Of a DNA stretch of 64,000 nt, positions 1 to 7,683 are shown one piece after another. The notes under the pieces were generated by a model. The model saw only the letters and a program-made list of their open reading frames with translations. It had not been told where the DNA came from and did not search any database. This DNA is from CAVTOO01 sp963736355 (GTDB lineage Bacteria; Pseudomonadota; Alphaproteobacteria; Rhizobiales; Xanthobacteraceae): positions 1-64,000 of the forward strand of contig CAVTOO010000002.1 of the NCBI GenBank assembly GCA_963736355.1, given 5' to 3'. Positions within the stretch are counted from its first letter, which is position 1, and each line of letters begins with the position of its first letter. Position numbers and translations under genes: made by a program.

Positions 1-2
1 GC

Positions 3-278
3 CACCGGCCGTTTCGCCTTCTGGACGCGGAGACCGGGGACACCATCGAAAATGGCACGCTGGTACGGAACCAGCTGTACCTGCACTTGGATGCCTCCTT
101 GGCCCTGTTCGATCGCGTGCAGGTGAACGTTGGCATCCCCTTCGCCGCCTTTCAGAACGGGGATACCCCGACCCCTGGCGCCGAGGCCGTGAAGAGCGCG
201 CGCATGGCCGACATGCGGGTCGGACTACGGGCAGGGCTCATAGGCTCGGCCCAGGATCCCTTCGCGGCCGGCGTTCAG
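3..278 (+). pseudogene. OmpA-family outer-membrane barrel fragment, cut at both ends
   Basis: The frame is open from the window edge and reads like the beta-barrel part of an OmpA-family or phenol-porin-like outer-membrane protein. Visible pieces are LYLHLDASLALFDRVQVNVG, then GLRAGLIGSAQDPFAAGVQV. From memory this style is common in Myxococcota OmpA-type proteins, so a foreign origin is possible. Homology appears to stop at about 278; the same frame then runs out of family and stops at 308. From about 280 another frame carries the tail of an unrelated P-type ATPase. The gene is therefore cut at its 3' side, and its 5' part lies outside the window. The family call is moderately sure; the break is plain in the sequence. 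Confidence 0.5.
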
Positions 279-279
279 G

Positions 280-558
280 TTGCTGTTCCAACTTTTCGAC
301 GTCTATAATTGCCGGTCGCGCAGGCGCAGCGCCTTCGACGGCCCGTTCGAAAACAAGTGGCTGATTCTTGCGGTGGCCTTCTCGTTGTTCACGCACGTTC
401 TGGTGATTTACGTGCCGGTCTTGCAGGCCGCGTTCCACACGGTGGCGCTGTCGGCTCCGGATTGGCTGGTCGCGACTGGAGTCGCGGCCACTCTGCTCAT
501 CGGTATGGAGCTGGCGAAATTGACACTGCGCACGAAACGTCCCGACCCTTACGCCTAG
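280..558 (+). pseudogene. C-terminal fragment of a cation-transporting P-type ATPase
   Basis: The product starts abruptly with LLFQLFDVYNCRS, which resembles the C-terminal membrane region of P2-type cation ATPases (Cation_ATPase_C; usual form LFQLFNVFNCRS). Two hydrophobic segments follow (about residues 28-48 and 60-80), then a short basic tail ending at PDPYA. The phosphorylation and ATP-binding domains are absent, so this is roughly the last tenth of a protein of some 900 residues. The 5' side is replaced by the OmpA fragment. It precedes the cytidylate-kinase-like gene by 56 bp. There is no ribosome-binding site at the TTG at 280, so I do not expect it to be expressed. Confidence 0.6.
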
Positions 559-606
559 ACCGGATGACACTGTGAATGCGAACGGCGCGCAGATCGCCGA
601 AACCAT

Positions 607-613
607 AGGAGGA
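607..613 (+). promoter_or_regulatory. Strong ribosome-binding site
   Basis: AGGAGGAG lies directly before tandem ATG codons at 615 and 618 and fixes the start of the cytidylate-kinase-like gene. Confidence 0.7.
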
Positions 614-614
614 G

Positions 615-1448
615 ATGATGCCTGTCATAGCCATGACGCGGGAAATGGGTTCCGGCGGCAGGGAGGTCGCACAACGCGTCGCCGAGAGACTGCGTCTCAC
701 GGTTGTTCTCCACCACATGGTCGAGCATGACCTCGCCGAGCACCTGGAGGCGCGGGAGAGCGCCGTCCATCATCTTCTCGAAGGCGGCGCGACGCTGTTC
801 GATCGCCTTCAAATCGGCAGCAAGCGCCTGGCGCGGTACACGGCCGAGGAAATCCTCGATCTGGCAAATCGGGGCAACGTACTGATCCGCGGCTGGGGAG
901 CCTGCGTGGTTCTGCGCGGCGTGCCGCACGTGGTGCGGGTGCGGGTCTGTGCCCCGATGGAAGTCCGCGAGCGGGCGGTGATGCAGCGCCACGGCACCGA
1001 AGACAGGAGCGCCGCGCGGCGGGAAATAGAACGCAACGATGCTGCCCACAGGATCACCCTTCACAGCACCTATGGCGTCGACCGCGACGATTCCGCGCTC
1101 TACGATCTGGTGCTGAATACCGAGCGCAGCTCGATCGAGACTTGCGCCAAGCTCGTTTGCGATCTCGTCGAGAGCCCCGAATTCGACGAAACCGAGGCCT
1201 CCCGGGCAATCCTCAACGACAAAGCCCTGGAAGCCCACGTCCGCATCAAGCTTCGCGAACGCTTCGGCGTCGGAACGGGAGTCAGCGGCGTCGAAGCCAC
1301 GGCCGATGGAGGCAAGATCGTCCTGACCGGCATGGCGATCCACAGCACGCTCGTGAACGATGCCAGCAAGCTGGCAGGCGCGGTTTCGGGCGTGAGAGCG
1401 GTCGAGAACCAGATGGTCGTCGTGCGCGGCCCGCGGGCTTTGACATGA
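615..1448 (+). CDS. Cytidylate kinase-like protein with C-terminal BON domain
   Basis: Residues 1-180 resemble the cytidylate-kinase-like family (Cytidylate_kin2). The start MPVIAMTREMGSGGREVAQ takes the place of a P-loop, with the GSGGREVA stretch typical of this family. Further on are RGNVLIRGWGACVVLRG and the NDAAHRITLHSTYGVD region. Residues about 205-272 look like a BON domain (IKLRERFGV, then GKIVLTGMAIHSTLVNDASKLAGAVSGVRAVENQMVV), usually a lipid- or ligand-binding module. The gene is intact at 277 residues. Substrate and role are unknown; the family is often annotated only by its fold. The BON tail suggests stress or envelope function, but this is inference. Confidence 0.75.
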   Translation: MMPVIAMTREMGSGGREVAQRVAERLRLTVVLHHMVEHDLAEHLEARESAVHHLLEGGATLFDRLQIGSKRLARYTAEEILDLANRGNVLIRGWGACVVLRGVPHVVRVRVCAPMEVRERAVMQRHGTEDRSAARREIERNDAAHRITLHSTYGVDRDDSALYDLVLNTERSSIETCAKLVCDLVESPEFDETEASRAILNDKALEAHVRIKLRERFGVGTGVSGVEATADGGKIVLTGMAIHSTLVNDASKLAGAVSGVRAVENQMVVVRGPRALT

Positions 1449-1518
1449 CTGCCCGCCGCCGCCAATACGGCCGCCATTCGCCATCTTGCATTGCAGGATC
1501 GAGCACCATAAGGCATAT

Positions 1519-1550
1519 AGTCTCTAGGGATTATAGTCCCTATTCGTCAA
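1519..1550. promoter_or_regulatory. Inverted repeat in intergenic region, possible operator
   Basis: The sequence holds AGGGATTATAGTCCCT (dyad AGGGA/TCCCT) flanked by a second TAGTCTC half. There is no T-run, so it is not a clear terminator. It sits about 50 bp before the start of the next gene and could be an operator, for instance for an XRE-type repressor. No regulator is adjacent, so this is speculative. Confidence 0.3.
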
Positions 1551-1589
1551 CCTGGGCGCGCAGAACGAAACCACCGAAAGGATCGGACC

Positions 1590-2461
1590 ATGTCCAGCGC
1601 CGAAGGCTCTAACCCACGAAACCTGCTGCAACGTGCTTCAACCCCGCTATTTGTGTTTCTCGCTTTCCTCCTTGTTCCCGCTGCTGCTTTCGCGTCCGTC
1701 GTAGTGGGCATCATCGTGTGCGTTATTGCAGGTGTTGAGAAATCCGGACCTGCAGGCACGCATAGGTCTCGCTGCTCTGCTCATTGGCTTTGTTGGATCA
1801 ATCTATCTGCTCGTCAGAGCCAGGCGCTCTCCGGTTTCGCGCCCGCTGCAAGCGCAAATGACCGCGAGCGCTCCCCCGCCCTTGCCGAGTGCCCATCAAG
1901 TCCAAAACGACATCAGTCGAACCGCGGAGCCCATTAGTTCGGCGGGAATGAGGCAGCAGTAGAACCAGATGGTGAAGATGTCGAAGGCGAAACCGATCAG
2001 AGCCCCATAGAGTCAAATCGAATAGTCGATTGGGTGAAGGTCTGCACCACGCCGATCTTGATCGGGTTCAATGCCTCAATCGTCTTTGTAGCTCTTGGTG
2101 CAACGCTCTCGCCTACAATAGGAACGATTGGATTTGTGGTCGTGCCGATAGCTTTCGTTTCCGCTTTGACGTCTCATCTCATGGGCACTCACTTTGATGT
2201 CCCCAGTGATCGACTTTCTTATCCCTACTTTGCGTGGCGACTGAGATTACCGCTTTCCGGCATTCGAGACGCCAATGCACAGACCATCCACAAGCGCGGT
2301 GTCGATGTTCTGGCAAGTCTGGGCGAAAAAATCCCAAACACAAAACCATCCACCACTACCATGTGAACCTGTCGGGAGATTTTGGCGCACGACGCTTGAT
2401 GTTTCGCTCCAAGTTCAAGCGCGATCAATTTCTGAGCATTCTCCGCGCGATTTCGACCTAA
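1590..2461 (+). pseudogene. Frameshifted membrane hypothetical with PH-like C-terminus
   Basis: Three frames join into one plausible protein. Residues from ATG 1590 give a signal or membrane segment (PLFVFLAFLLVPAAAFASVV). Near 1735 the sense frame changes to LRNPDLQARIGLAALLIGFVG, a second membrane segment. Around 1940-2030 an acidic linker leads into ILIGFNASIVFVALGATLSP and FVVVPIAFVSALTSHLMG, two further hydrophobic segments. The C-terminus (RLSYPYFAWRLRLPLSGIRD, then VNLSGDFGARRLMF and KRDQFLSILRA) looks like a small bacterial PH-like domain. A run of six A at about 2326-2331 breaks the frame; one more A restores it. It could also be two adjacent genes. Function unknown. Confidence 0.4.
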
Positions 2462-2867
2462 CGTGCGGATCACGCGATGGTCTTAGTATTGTGAAAGCAC
2501 TTCCCCATGGCTGAAGTCACCTATTACGTCGCGCTACCGTTCGTCGCCGCCGATGACGGCGTTGCCGCTCCGACCATCACCGGCACCGGCATGACGAGCA
2601 ATCTCGACCATCTCGCACACAATCGACCCCACCGGCACGCTCTTGGCGGCAGCGCGTTGCCCGGGCGCGCCGGCAGCGGCGCTCGGAGGGCCTCTCACCG
2701 ACGCATCAAAGGCGCCCCAAGTCGCCAATCCGTCCGTCCAAACAGTCAGCAAAGCGCCTCGCGAGCCGTTGTGCTCGCACGCCTTAGCGGAGTAGCGTCA
2801 CTCGGCCCAAGGGCTACTTGGGGAATGTTTGCTAGCTAGAAGGCGCGCGTCGTGGGAGGGCCTTGCA
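2462..2867. other. Gene-poor stretch with remnant of a small conserved protein
   Basis: At 2507-2572 the frame MAEVTYYVALPFVAADDGVA resembles the start of a small conserved hypothetical protein that I associate with bradyrhizobia. The similarity ends after about 25 residues, and the rest of the open frame (to 2839) has no coherent look. I see no other gene here. The Shine-Dalgarno sequence of the next gene, GGGAGGG, is at 2854-2860. Confidence 0.35.
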
Positions 2868-3797
2868 ATGAAAGTGAAAGCCATAGCGAGAATGTCGCGA
2901 ATGCTGGGCCTGCTGCTATCCGTTCCGCTTGTGCTCACTGCACCTCAGAGAGCCCAGTCCGCCATCGAAACACCCAACCTCGTCATCCATGACGCCACAG
3001 GACGCCTTTCTGAAGCGCAGGTCAGGCGATTGAGCAATCAAGCCGAGCAGTATCTGGAGAAGATTTTCGAGTTCTGGTCGGCGAACTCCAGAATTGAGCA
3101 ATTCGGCAAGATCAGGATATCGCTCGATCACCCTCGCATCGACCGATCCGGCAGGGCGGTGAAGACGGCTGTATTTCATTGGCGAAAGATCGATGGCCGC
3201 AACACCCGCATGGTCAGCGTTTTCGGAGTCGATGGCGAGCCGTACATGATGGCTCAGAAGATCAATCACGCGGTCTTCCCGAACCCGGACAAATTGATCC
3301 GCAACATGATGGGCATCCCGGTGGAGACCAGGTTCGGCAATCCACTGTCCTTTCCCACGTGCGGCTTCAGCAGCGACGCCTGGGTATTGGCGCTACGCCA
3401 GATCAAGGCCTACATGCCCCTGGCAAAATTGGGCCCGGAGCACGAGGACTGGGGGATGAGCACCCGAGCGGGTCTGCCCATCATCACGAACAAAGCCAAG
3501 CAGCACGCCGCATATGCCGAGGCAGGCTCTCTCGGCGAATACCTGCTGAGCACCTACGGAGCGGAAAAGGTCAGAGCTTTCTATCGGCTCTCACATACCA
3601 AGCCACGGCCGTGGCTGGAAATATTCGGGCTGCCTGCGGATGCGCTGGAGCGCGACTGGAATCGCGCCCTGGATGCTGCGCAGACGCGGGAGGAGAAGAA
3701 TACTCAAGTACTGGTGAGATTGCTGAAGCAGGATCGCGACGAAGCTTGCTCGCAGGCCCAGCGTTTGGCCATCAAGGCTGGCCGCAAGAGCCAATAG
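2868..3797 (+). CDS. Secreted hypothetical protein, peptidase-MA-like without HExxH
   Basis: ATG 2868 is preceded by GGGAGGG at 8 bp and gives a clear signal peptide (basic MKVKAIARMSRM, hydrophobic LGLLLSVPLVLTAP, cleavage near AQS-AIE). The mature part of about 280 residues has the arrangement of gluzincin peptidase-MA-like proteins: an N-terminal region of extended strands and a late helix AEAGSLGEYLLSTYGAEKVR followed by AFYRL. The HExxH zinc motif is missing where expected (KINHAVF), so a catalytic role is doubtful. Intact, 309 residues. The family call is tentative; a plain secreted hypothetical is the safe reading. Confidence 0.5.
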   Translation: MKVKAIARMSRMLGLLLSVPLVLTAPQRAQSAIETPNLVIHDATGRLSEAQVRRLSNQAEQYLEKIFEFWSANSRIEQFGKIRISLDHPRIDRSGRAVKTAVFHWRKIDGRNTRMVSVFGVDGEPYMMAQKINHAVFPNPDKLIRNMMGIPVETRFGNPLSFPTCGFSSDAWVLALRQIKAYMPLAKLGPEHEDWGMSTRAGLPIITNKAKQHAAYAEAGSLGEYLLSTYGAEKVRAFYRLSHTKPRPWLEIFGLPADALERDWNRALDAAQTREEKNTQVLVRLLKQDRDEACSQAQRLAIKAGRKSQ

Positions 3798-3845
3798 CGA
3801 TTGGGATATCCAAACTGAAGCTGGTTCGTCGCCAGCTCGAGCGAA

Positions 3846-4056
3846 TTATTCAGCAGCAACCATCAGCCCTGTACGATGCGCCTCATTAAATTTCAGCTGC
3901 GCCTCACGGACGGCGATGTAGTCGCGGGTCAGCGGGACCGTGTGGAGCGACTTGGCAATCTGAACTTGAAATACCATGAGGCCGCAGTATCGAAAGGCAA
4001 CCTCGCAGCCGGCGAGATAGAACTCCCACATGCGACAGAAGCGTTCGTCGTAAAGC
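3846..4056 (-). pseudogene. cfa: 3' remnant of cyclopropane-fatty-acyl-phospholipid synthase
   Basis: On the minus strand the frame reads LYDERFCRMWEFYLAGCE, then MVFQVQIAKSLHTVPLTRDY, which is the C-terminal helix region of CFA synthases (SAM-dependent methylation of membrane unsaturated fatty acids). About 70 residues remain of some 400. Upstream of about 4056 the similarity stops at once and the next gene on the same strand is the short Argonaute, ending at 4122. The gene was apparently cut when the Argonaute island arrived, or by a deletion. The fragment cannot be active, as it lacks the SAM-binding domain. Confidence 0.7.
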
Positions 4057-4121
4057 CGAAAGGAAACACTTGGTACTGTAACGCAACACAACGAAGGGCG
4101 GGTCGACGATAGGCATGCCCC

Positions 4122-5669
4122 TCAGATGTAATATTTGAACGGTTGGCGATCCGCACCTTTTGCTGATCCCATTGTCAAAACTTCGCCAACCATTTTCGCA
4201 AATCTCACGGTTACAGGTAGGCCGTCATTATAATTGCATGAGTTATAATTGATTTTTGTGAGCCCCATTATATCACTGAGAATTGTCGCGAGCAGCGGCA
4301 TCTTCGCCTTACTTCTAAGAGCAGTAATGAACAGCGGATTCGGAGTTTCGGGCCCGATGTAAGTATCCAATTGCGGAACATAGCCGTTGGTCCAAAGATA
4401 GGCGCTTTTGTCGTCTAGGAGCATCGCAGTTCCGCGAAGAACCGGATAATCCCCATCACGAAATAATTTCGTTTCACCAGACGTTGTACGAATACGAACG
4501 CCAACGACATTTGTCATCGCGGGTGCAGCAGTTTCAAACGCTTTCCATTCTTCTTCGTTGAAATACGTTTGCCCGTGGATGAAGAGCTCTTGAGGGTCAC
4601 AGCCGTGCAGGTCTTTGTAAGTGCCGATCACTTTGTTGATGAGATCGGTAGCCGCTGTGGCGCTCAGGTGATAATCATAATCACCCTTCTTCCAAGGGCC
4701 ATTTGCACCACGAAACACGACGCCATCACCTTCACTCAGAAACATTTGAGCCGCGCAACAGCAGTGATCGGACACGTTGCCAGGCAACGTTTTATAGACA
4801 AGACCGATATAGCAAACACCGGCACGGATGCCGGAAAGCTTCCAAGGCGGCTTCGGTTGGGTCTTGTAATAAAGTCCGGTCGCCAAATTCCAAGCGACTG
4901 TCGCGGCGTCTTGGGTGCGGCGAAGTGGGTAGCCCGCTTTATTTTTAAATTCGTCGGGAGCAATCGTAGTTTCACGCAAGATTTGCGTTGGGGATAAAGT
5001 TAAGTACTCGGCTTTCACCTGACGATGGAAATCTGGCGCGTCGTCGAAAACGTTTTCTTCCGCAAGAATCTCCTTCAGAAGCGGAAGGTCAGATCGGGTT
5101 TTCTTCCTCTTCTCGAAGTCCCCCAACTCTAAGGTCAAACCGGTTCTACGTGCGTTCGGCTTGCACCGATCAAAGATGATTTCTGGAACTACGAGAATCC
5201 ATAAATCGACCGCACGCTCGTCGTTCTCTCGGTGTTTCCTCGTTCGATCAGCGTAGAGCTTTACGACCTTTTTGACCGCTTCGTGCAAATTGAGAATGCG
5301 CGTGGCGGCATCAATAGCTTTCAAGTCGAGCGGGTATGCTACAAATTCGGTTTCGCTCAACGAAATCCCGAAGGCTTCGTCGAGGCCCGGGAAATTTGCC
5401 AAATGTAACCTGTCTTGCTTTTCAGTCTTGCCCGGCGGGGGAACGAGTATGCCTTTCTTCAACAAGGCCGCCCATTTTCGGAAATAATTGATGCCCGCTG
5501 GCGTGCCGATCACACCGACGCGCACTTCTTTTGTTTTCTTTGCCTTCTCGTGCGGCCCGTACAGGAAAAGGCCATCCTTCGGATGAGGCGTTGTTTGCTT
5601 AAAATTGAATTCAAGCATCGGCTCGTTGAAATGTACGACTTGAAGGGAACGCTCCGGGAATATTGTCAC
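4122..5669 (-). CDS. Short prokaryotic Argonaute (MID-PIWI) of a SPARTA system
   Basis: This 515-residue protein has the length and layout of short pAgos: MID in the first half, PIWI in the second, no PAZ or N domain. Recognisable stretches are the opening DGLFLYGPHEKAKKTKEVRV, VWNLATGLYYK-like PIWI entry (TVAWNLATGLYYKTQPKPPW), LSGIRAGVCYIGLVYK, LFIHGQTYFNEEEWKAF and the C-terminal NYNDGLPVTVRFAKMVGEVL. In cleaving Argonautes the IGxD position carries the first catalytic Asp; here it reads IGLVYK, so the slicer site is dead, as is usual for short pAgos. It starts with GTG overlapping the TIR-APAZ stop (GTGA at 5666-5669), a sign of translational coupling. In studied SPARTA systems the pAgo binds a guide RNA, pairs with invading DNA and activates the partner TIR. 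The low GC against neighbours suggests horizontal gain. Confidence 0.9.
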   Translation of the reverse strand: MTIFPERSLQVVHFNEPMLEFNFKQTTPHPKDGLFLYGPHEKAKKTKEVRVGVIGTPAGINYFRKWAALLKKGILVPPPGKTEKQDRLHLANFPGLDEAFGISLSETEFVAYPLDLKAIDAATRILNLHEAVKKVVKLYADRTRKHRENDERAVDLWILVVPEIIFDRCKPNARRTGLTLELGDFEKRKKTRSDLPLLKEILAEENVFDDAPDFHRQVKAEYLTLSPTQILRETTIAPDEFKNKAGYPLRRTQDAATVAWNLATGLYYKTQPKPPWKLSGIRAGVCYIGLVYKTLPGNVSDHCCCAAQMFLSEGDGVVFRGANGPWKKGDYDYHLSATAATDLINKVIGTYKDLHGCDPQELFIHGQTYFNEEEWKAFETAAPAMTNVVGVRIRTTSGETKLFRDGDYPVLRGTAMLLDDKSAYLWTNGYVPQLDTYIGPETPNPLFITALRSKAKMPLLATILSDIMGLTKINYNSCNYNDGLPVTVRFAKMVGEVLTMGSAKGADRQPFKYYI

Positions 5670-7078
5670 GTTTCATCCTCCGGCTCGGGTCTGCCGAGGG
5701 TCGAAGGATCGACTTCCTCATCCTCGTCTTGCATCGACTTCGGAAGAACTGTGCTGACGGGCGAAGAGAAAAGTAATGGCGCGGCCTCAACTCGGACGGT
5801 AGCCCCTTCCGCCAATTCAAGTGAAATAGACGAAGCCTCTCCAGAAAGGAGCTCCAAGAATGCAAGAAGCCGACCGTGCCATTGCCGATTTCGCCATCCC
5901 TTGCAGACCGTGCGACGCAGCCGATGCTGCTTTTTTGCGTCGTCTATTGGGCTATCGGCTTCACCATCCACGACGGGCGCAAACAAAACGCGGGATTTCA
6001 GTTTGAGGTGAGGATACGGCCAGAAAGACGGAATTGCAGAAACGCCAAATTGCCATACGTGGCCCTTGGCAATATTCCGAAGCATCGACGACCGCCGCTC
6101 ACCCTGCGTTCCCCATGAAATTTTCTTTCCGACGGGGATGTGGTCTTTGCCAACATGAAACCCCGCCCCCTTAGAGTATTGATATTCGAGCAATCCCTGC
6201 TTCTGGCAAAACCGATCCCACGCTTGGCGCAGCATAGAGTGCACGACATTTGATGCGTCTTGCCGTTTGATGTTAATGGCGGCGCATCCGTGTTCCACAA
6301 ACTCCACGAGGGGAATTTGGTGTTTTAGAACGAAGCGGCCAACGGCAACAAAAACAGCGGCCACTTCGTCTGGCGTCTGAAAAGTTACAAAACCCTGTTG
6401 CATGAGCGCGACAGGAAACAGACTTGTTGGTGCGACATTTCCCAGCGCGTCGCGATCAATAACCCCGCTCGGCTCGAAATAGTTGATAACGTCGGGCGCT
6501 TCGGAAATTCTGAGCCAGTTCGAGGTCAAACGCTCCGGCTCGTCCTTCAGTGTAACAGCACCCCGGCGTCTGTAGATTTCCCAACTTGGTTGGATGACGC
6601 CGCCATCGTCTCGACAGGGCACTTTTTGGCGTTTAAGGGCCTCAAGCAACTTGTCTAAGCCCTCGGCCCATCCACGAACGAAATCGATATATTGGAGGCC
6701 ACCAATGCCGAAAAGCTTCTTATACGATCTGATCCGCAAGGGGATCACAAATCGAGGGTCTTTAAGCTCCTTAACGAGGTCCAGGCCAATTTCAATCTCT
6801 TCCTGCACGCCCACTGCAGCAAGTGTTTCGTTGCTGCAGCAGAGTAACATTTTGCATGCTTGATTTTGGAGGGTCGAGGTAATGACGTTTCGCCAGCGGT
6901 CACCTGCCTCGAGGGTGCGAATATCCGTGAAAACTTTGTACCCCGCTGCCTCCAGTTTCGGTGCGAGCCAAAGCGCAAACTCATCATCTCCGGGCGTTGC
7001 TTTGCTAATGAAGATGATATCGCGCACTTCCGGCACGCTAGCGGGAGGAGCTGATCGAGCGACGCGTTCTTCCATCAT
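5666..7078 (-). CDS. TIR-APAZ protein, NAD(P)ase effector of a SPARTA system
   Basis: Residues 18-150 form a TIR domain: first strand DIIFISKATP, helix EFALWLAPKLEAAGYKVF, BB-loop region TLEAGDRW, strand KMLLCCSNETL, and GVQEEIEIG at 90-98 with glutamates in the place of the TIR NADase catalytic Glu (93 or 94). Residues about 180-470 match the APAZ region that packs on short Argonautes, e.g. SMLRQAWDRFCQKQGLLEYQ, GKKISWGTQGERRSSMLR and the FGVSAIPSFWPYPHLKLKSR stretch. Length 470 agrees with known TIR-APAZ proteins. It is the first gene of the pair. In characterised SPARTA systems target recognition by the pAgo triggers tetramer formation and NAD(P)+ loss, killing or arresting the infected cell. 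Intact; ATG 7078 or 7075. Confidence 0.9.
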   Translation of the reverse strand: MMEERVARSAPPASVPEVRDIIFISKATPGDDEFALWLAPKLEAAGYKVFTDIRTLEAGDRWRNVITSTLQNQACKMLLCCSNETLAAVGVQEEIEIGLDLVKELKDPRFVIPLRIRSYKKLFGIGGLQYIDFVRGWAEGLDKLLEALKRQKVPCRDDGGVIQPSWEIYRRRGAVTLKDEPERLTSNWLRISEAPDVINYFEPSGVIDRDALGNVAPTSLFPVALMQQGFVTFQTPDEVAAVFVAVGRFVLKHQIPLVEFVEHGCAAINIKRQDASNVVHSMLRQAWDRFCQKQGLLEYQYSKGAGFHVGKDHIPVGKKISWGTQGERRSSMLRNIAKGHVWQFGVSAIPSFWPYPHLKLKSRVLFAPVVDGEADSPIDDAKKQHRLRRTVCKGWRNRQWHGRLLAFLELLSGEASSISLELAEGATVRVEAAPLLFSSPVSTVLPKSMQDEDEEVDPSTLGRPEPEDET

Positions 7079-7107
7079 AGCCCCAACCCGATTCGGTTAC
7101 GGCAATG

Positions 7108-7136
7108 GTACACGCGGTAGGCAGTTGCCCGGTCAA
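7108..7136 (-). promoter_or_regulatory. Possible promoter of the SPARTA operon
   Basis: On the minus strand TTGACC is followed after 17 bp by GTGTAC, about 30 bp upstream of the TIR-APAZ start. The -35 is good, the -10 poor. It is the best sigma70-like candidate in the 230 bp between the operon and the tRNA gene. Confidence 0.3.
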
Positions 7137-7249
7137 TGTTCTGCAATTTCGTCGTGTGCCCACAGGCAGCCATCCGGACTGGGGAACGCGGGCGACGTTA
7201 GCGTCTAGGGCCCATTTTCGGTGGCGACACGGTGGCGACATGGCGCAAA

Positions 7250-7281
7250 AAGAAAAAGCCGCCCCGAAGGACGGCTTTCTA
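7250..7281 (-). terminator. Terminator of the initiator tRNA gene
   Basis: Read on the minus strand, GCCGTCC-TTCG-GGGCGGC is followed by TTTTTCTTTTT, a typical intrinsic terminator with a UUCG loop. It lies about 30 bp beyond the tRNA 3' end and shows that this tRNA is a separate transcription unit. Confidence 0.8.
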
Positions 7282-7309
7282 AAATCCCCTATAAATCAGA
7301 GGGTTACTT

Positions 7310-7386
<77 letters not shown>

Positions 7387-7683
7387 ATAAACCGTTGCGC
7401 GCCTTCAGGAAAACGATACCGAAGCGAATCTGGCCCAACGCCCGGGGGCGCCGATCGATCTGGTCCGGAGGCTTCCTGAGAAGGCTGCCCTTGGCTGACG
7501 CCATCGGGTGCGAGCGGTATGTACCAATGCGAACCCGCTTTGGAAAGGGCCGAGGGCGATCTTTTGAGCTTTTTATGACGGCCGAACCGCGCATTTGTTG
7601 CGCCAGATCAGGCCGCGCAGGCCGCTCTTGCCAGAAACTTCGCAAAAGCCCAGCTTCCAGCCAGGGAACCCGAAGGAAACGCC
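7387..7683. other. Intergenic region between tRNA-fMet and aldehyde dehydrogenase
   Basis: About 300 bp with no convincing gene. It should hold the tRNA promoter (minus strand) and the promoter of the plus-strand catabolic genes, but I see no strong -35/-10 pair. Confidence 0.4.
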
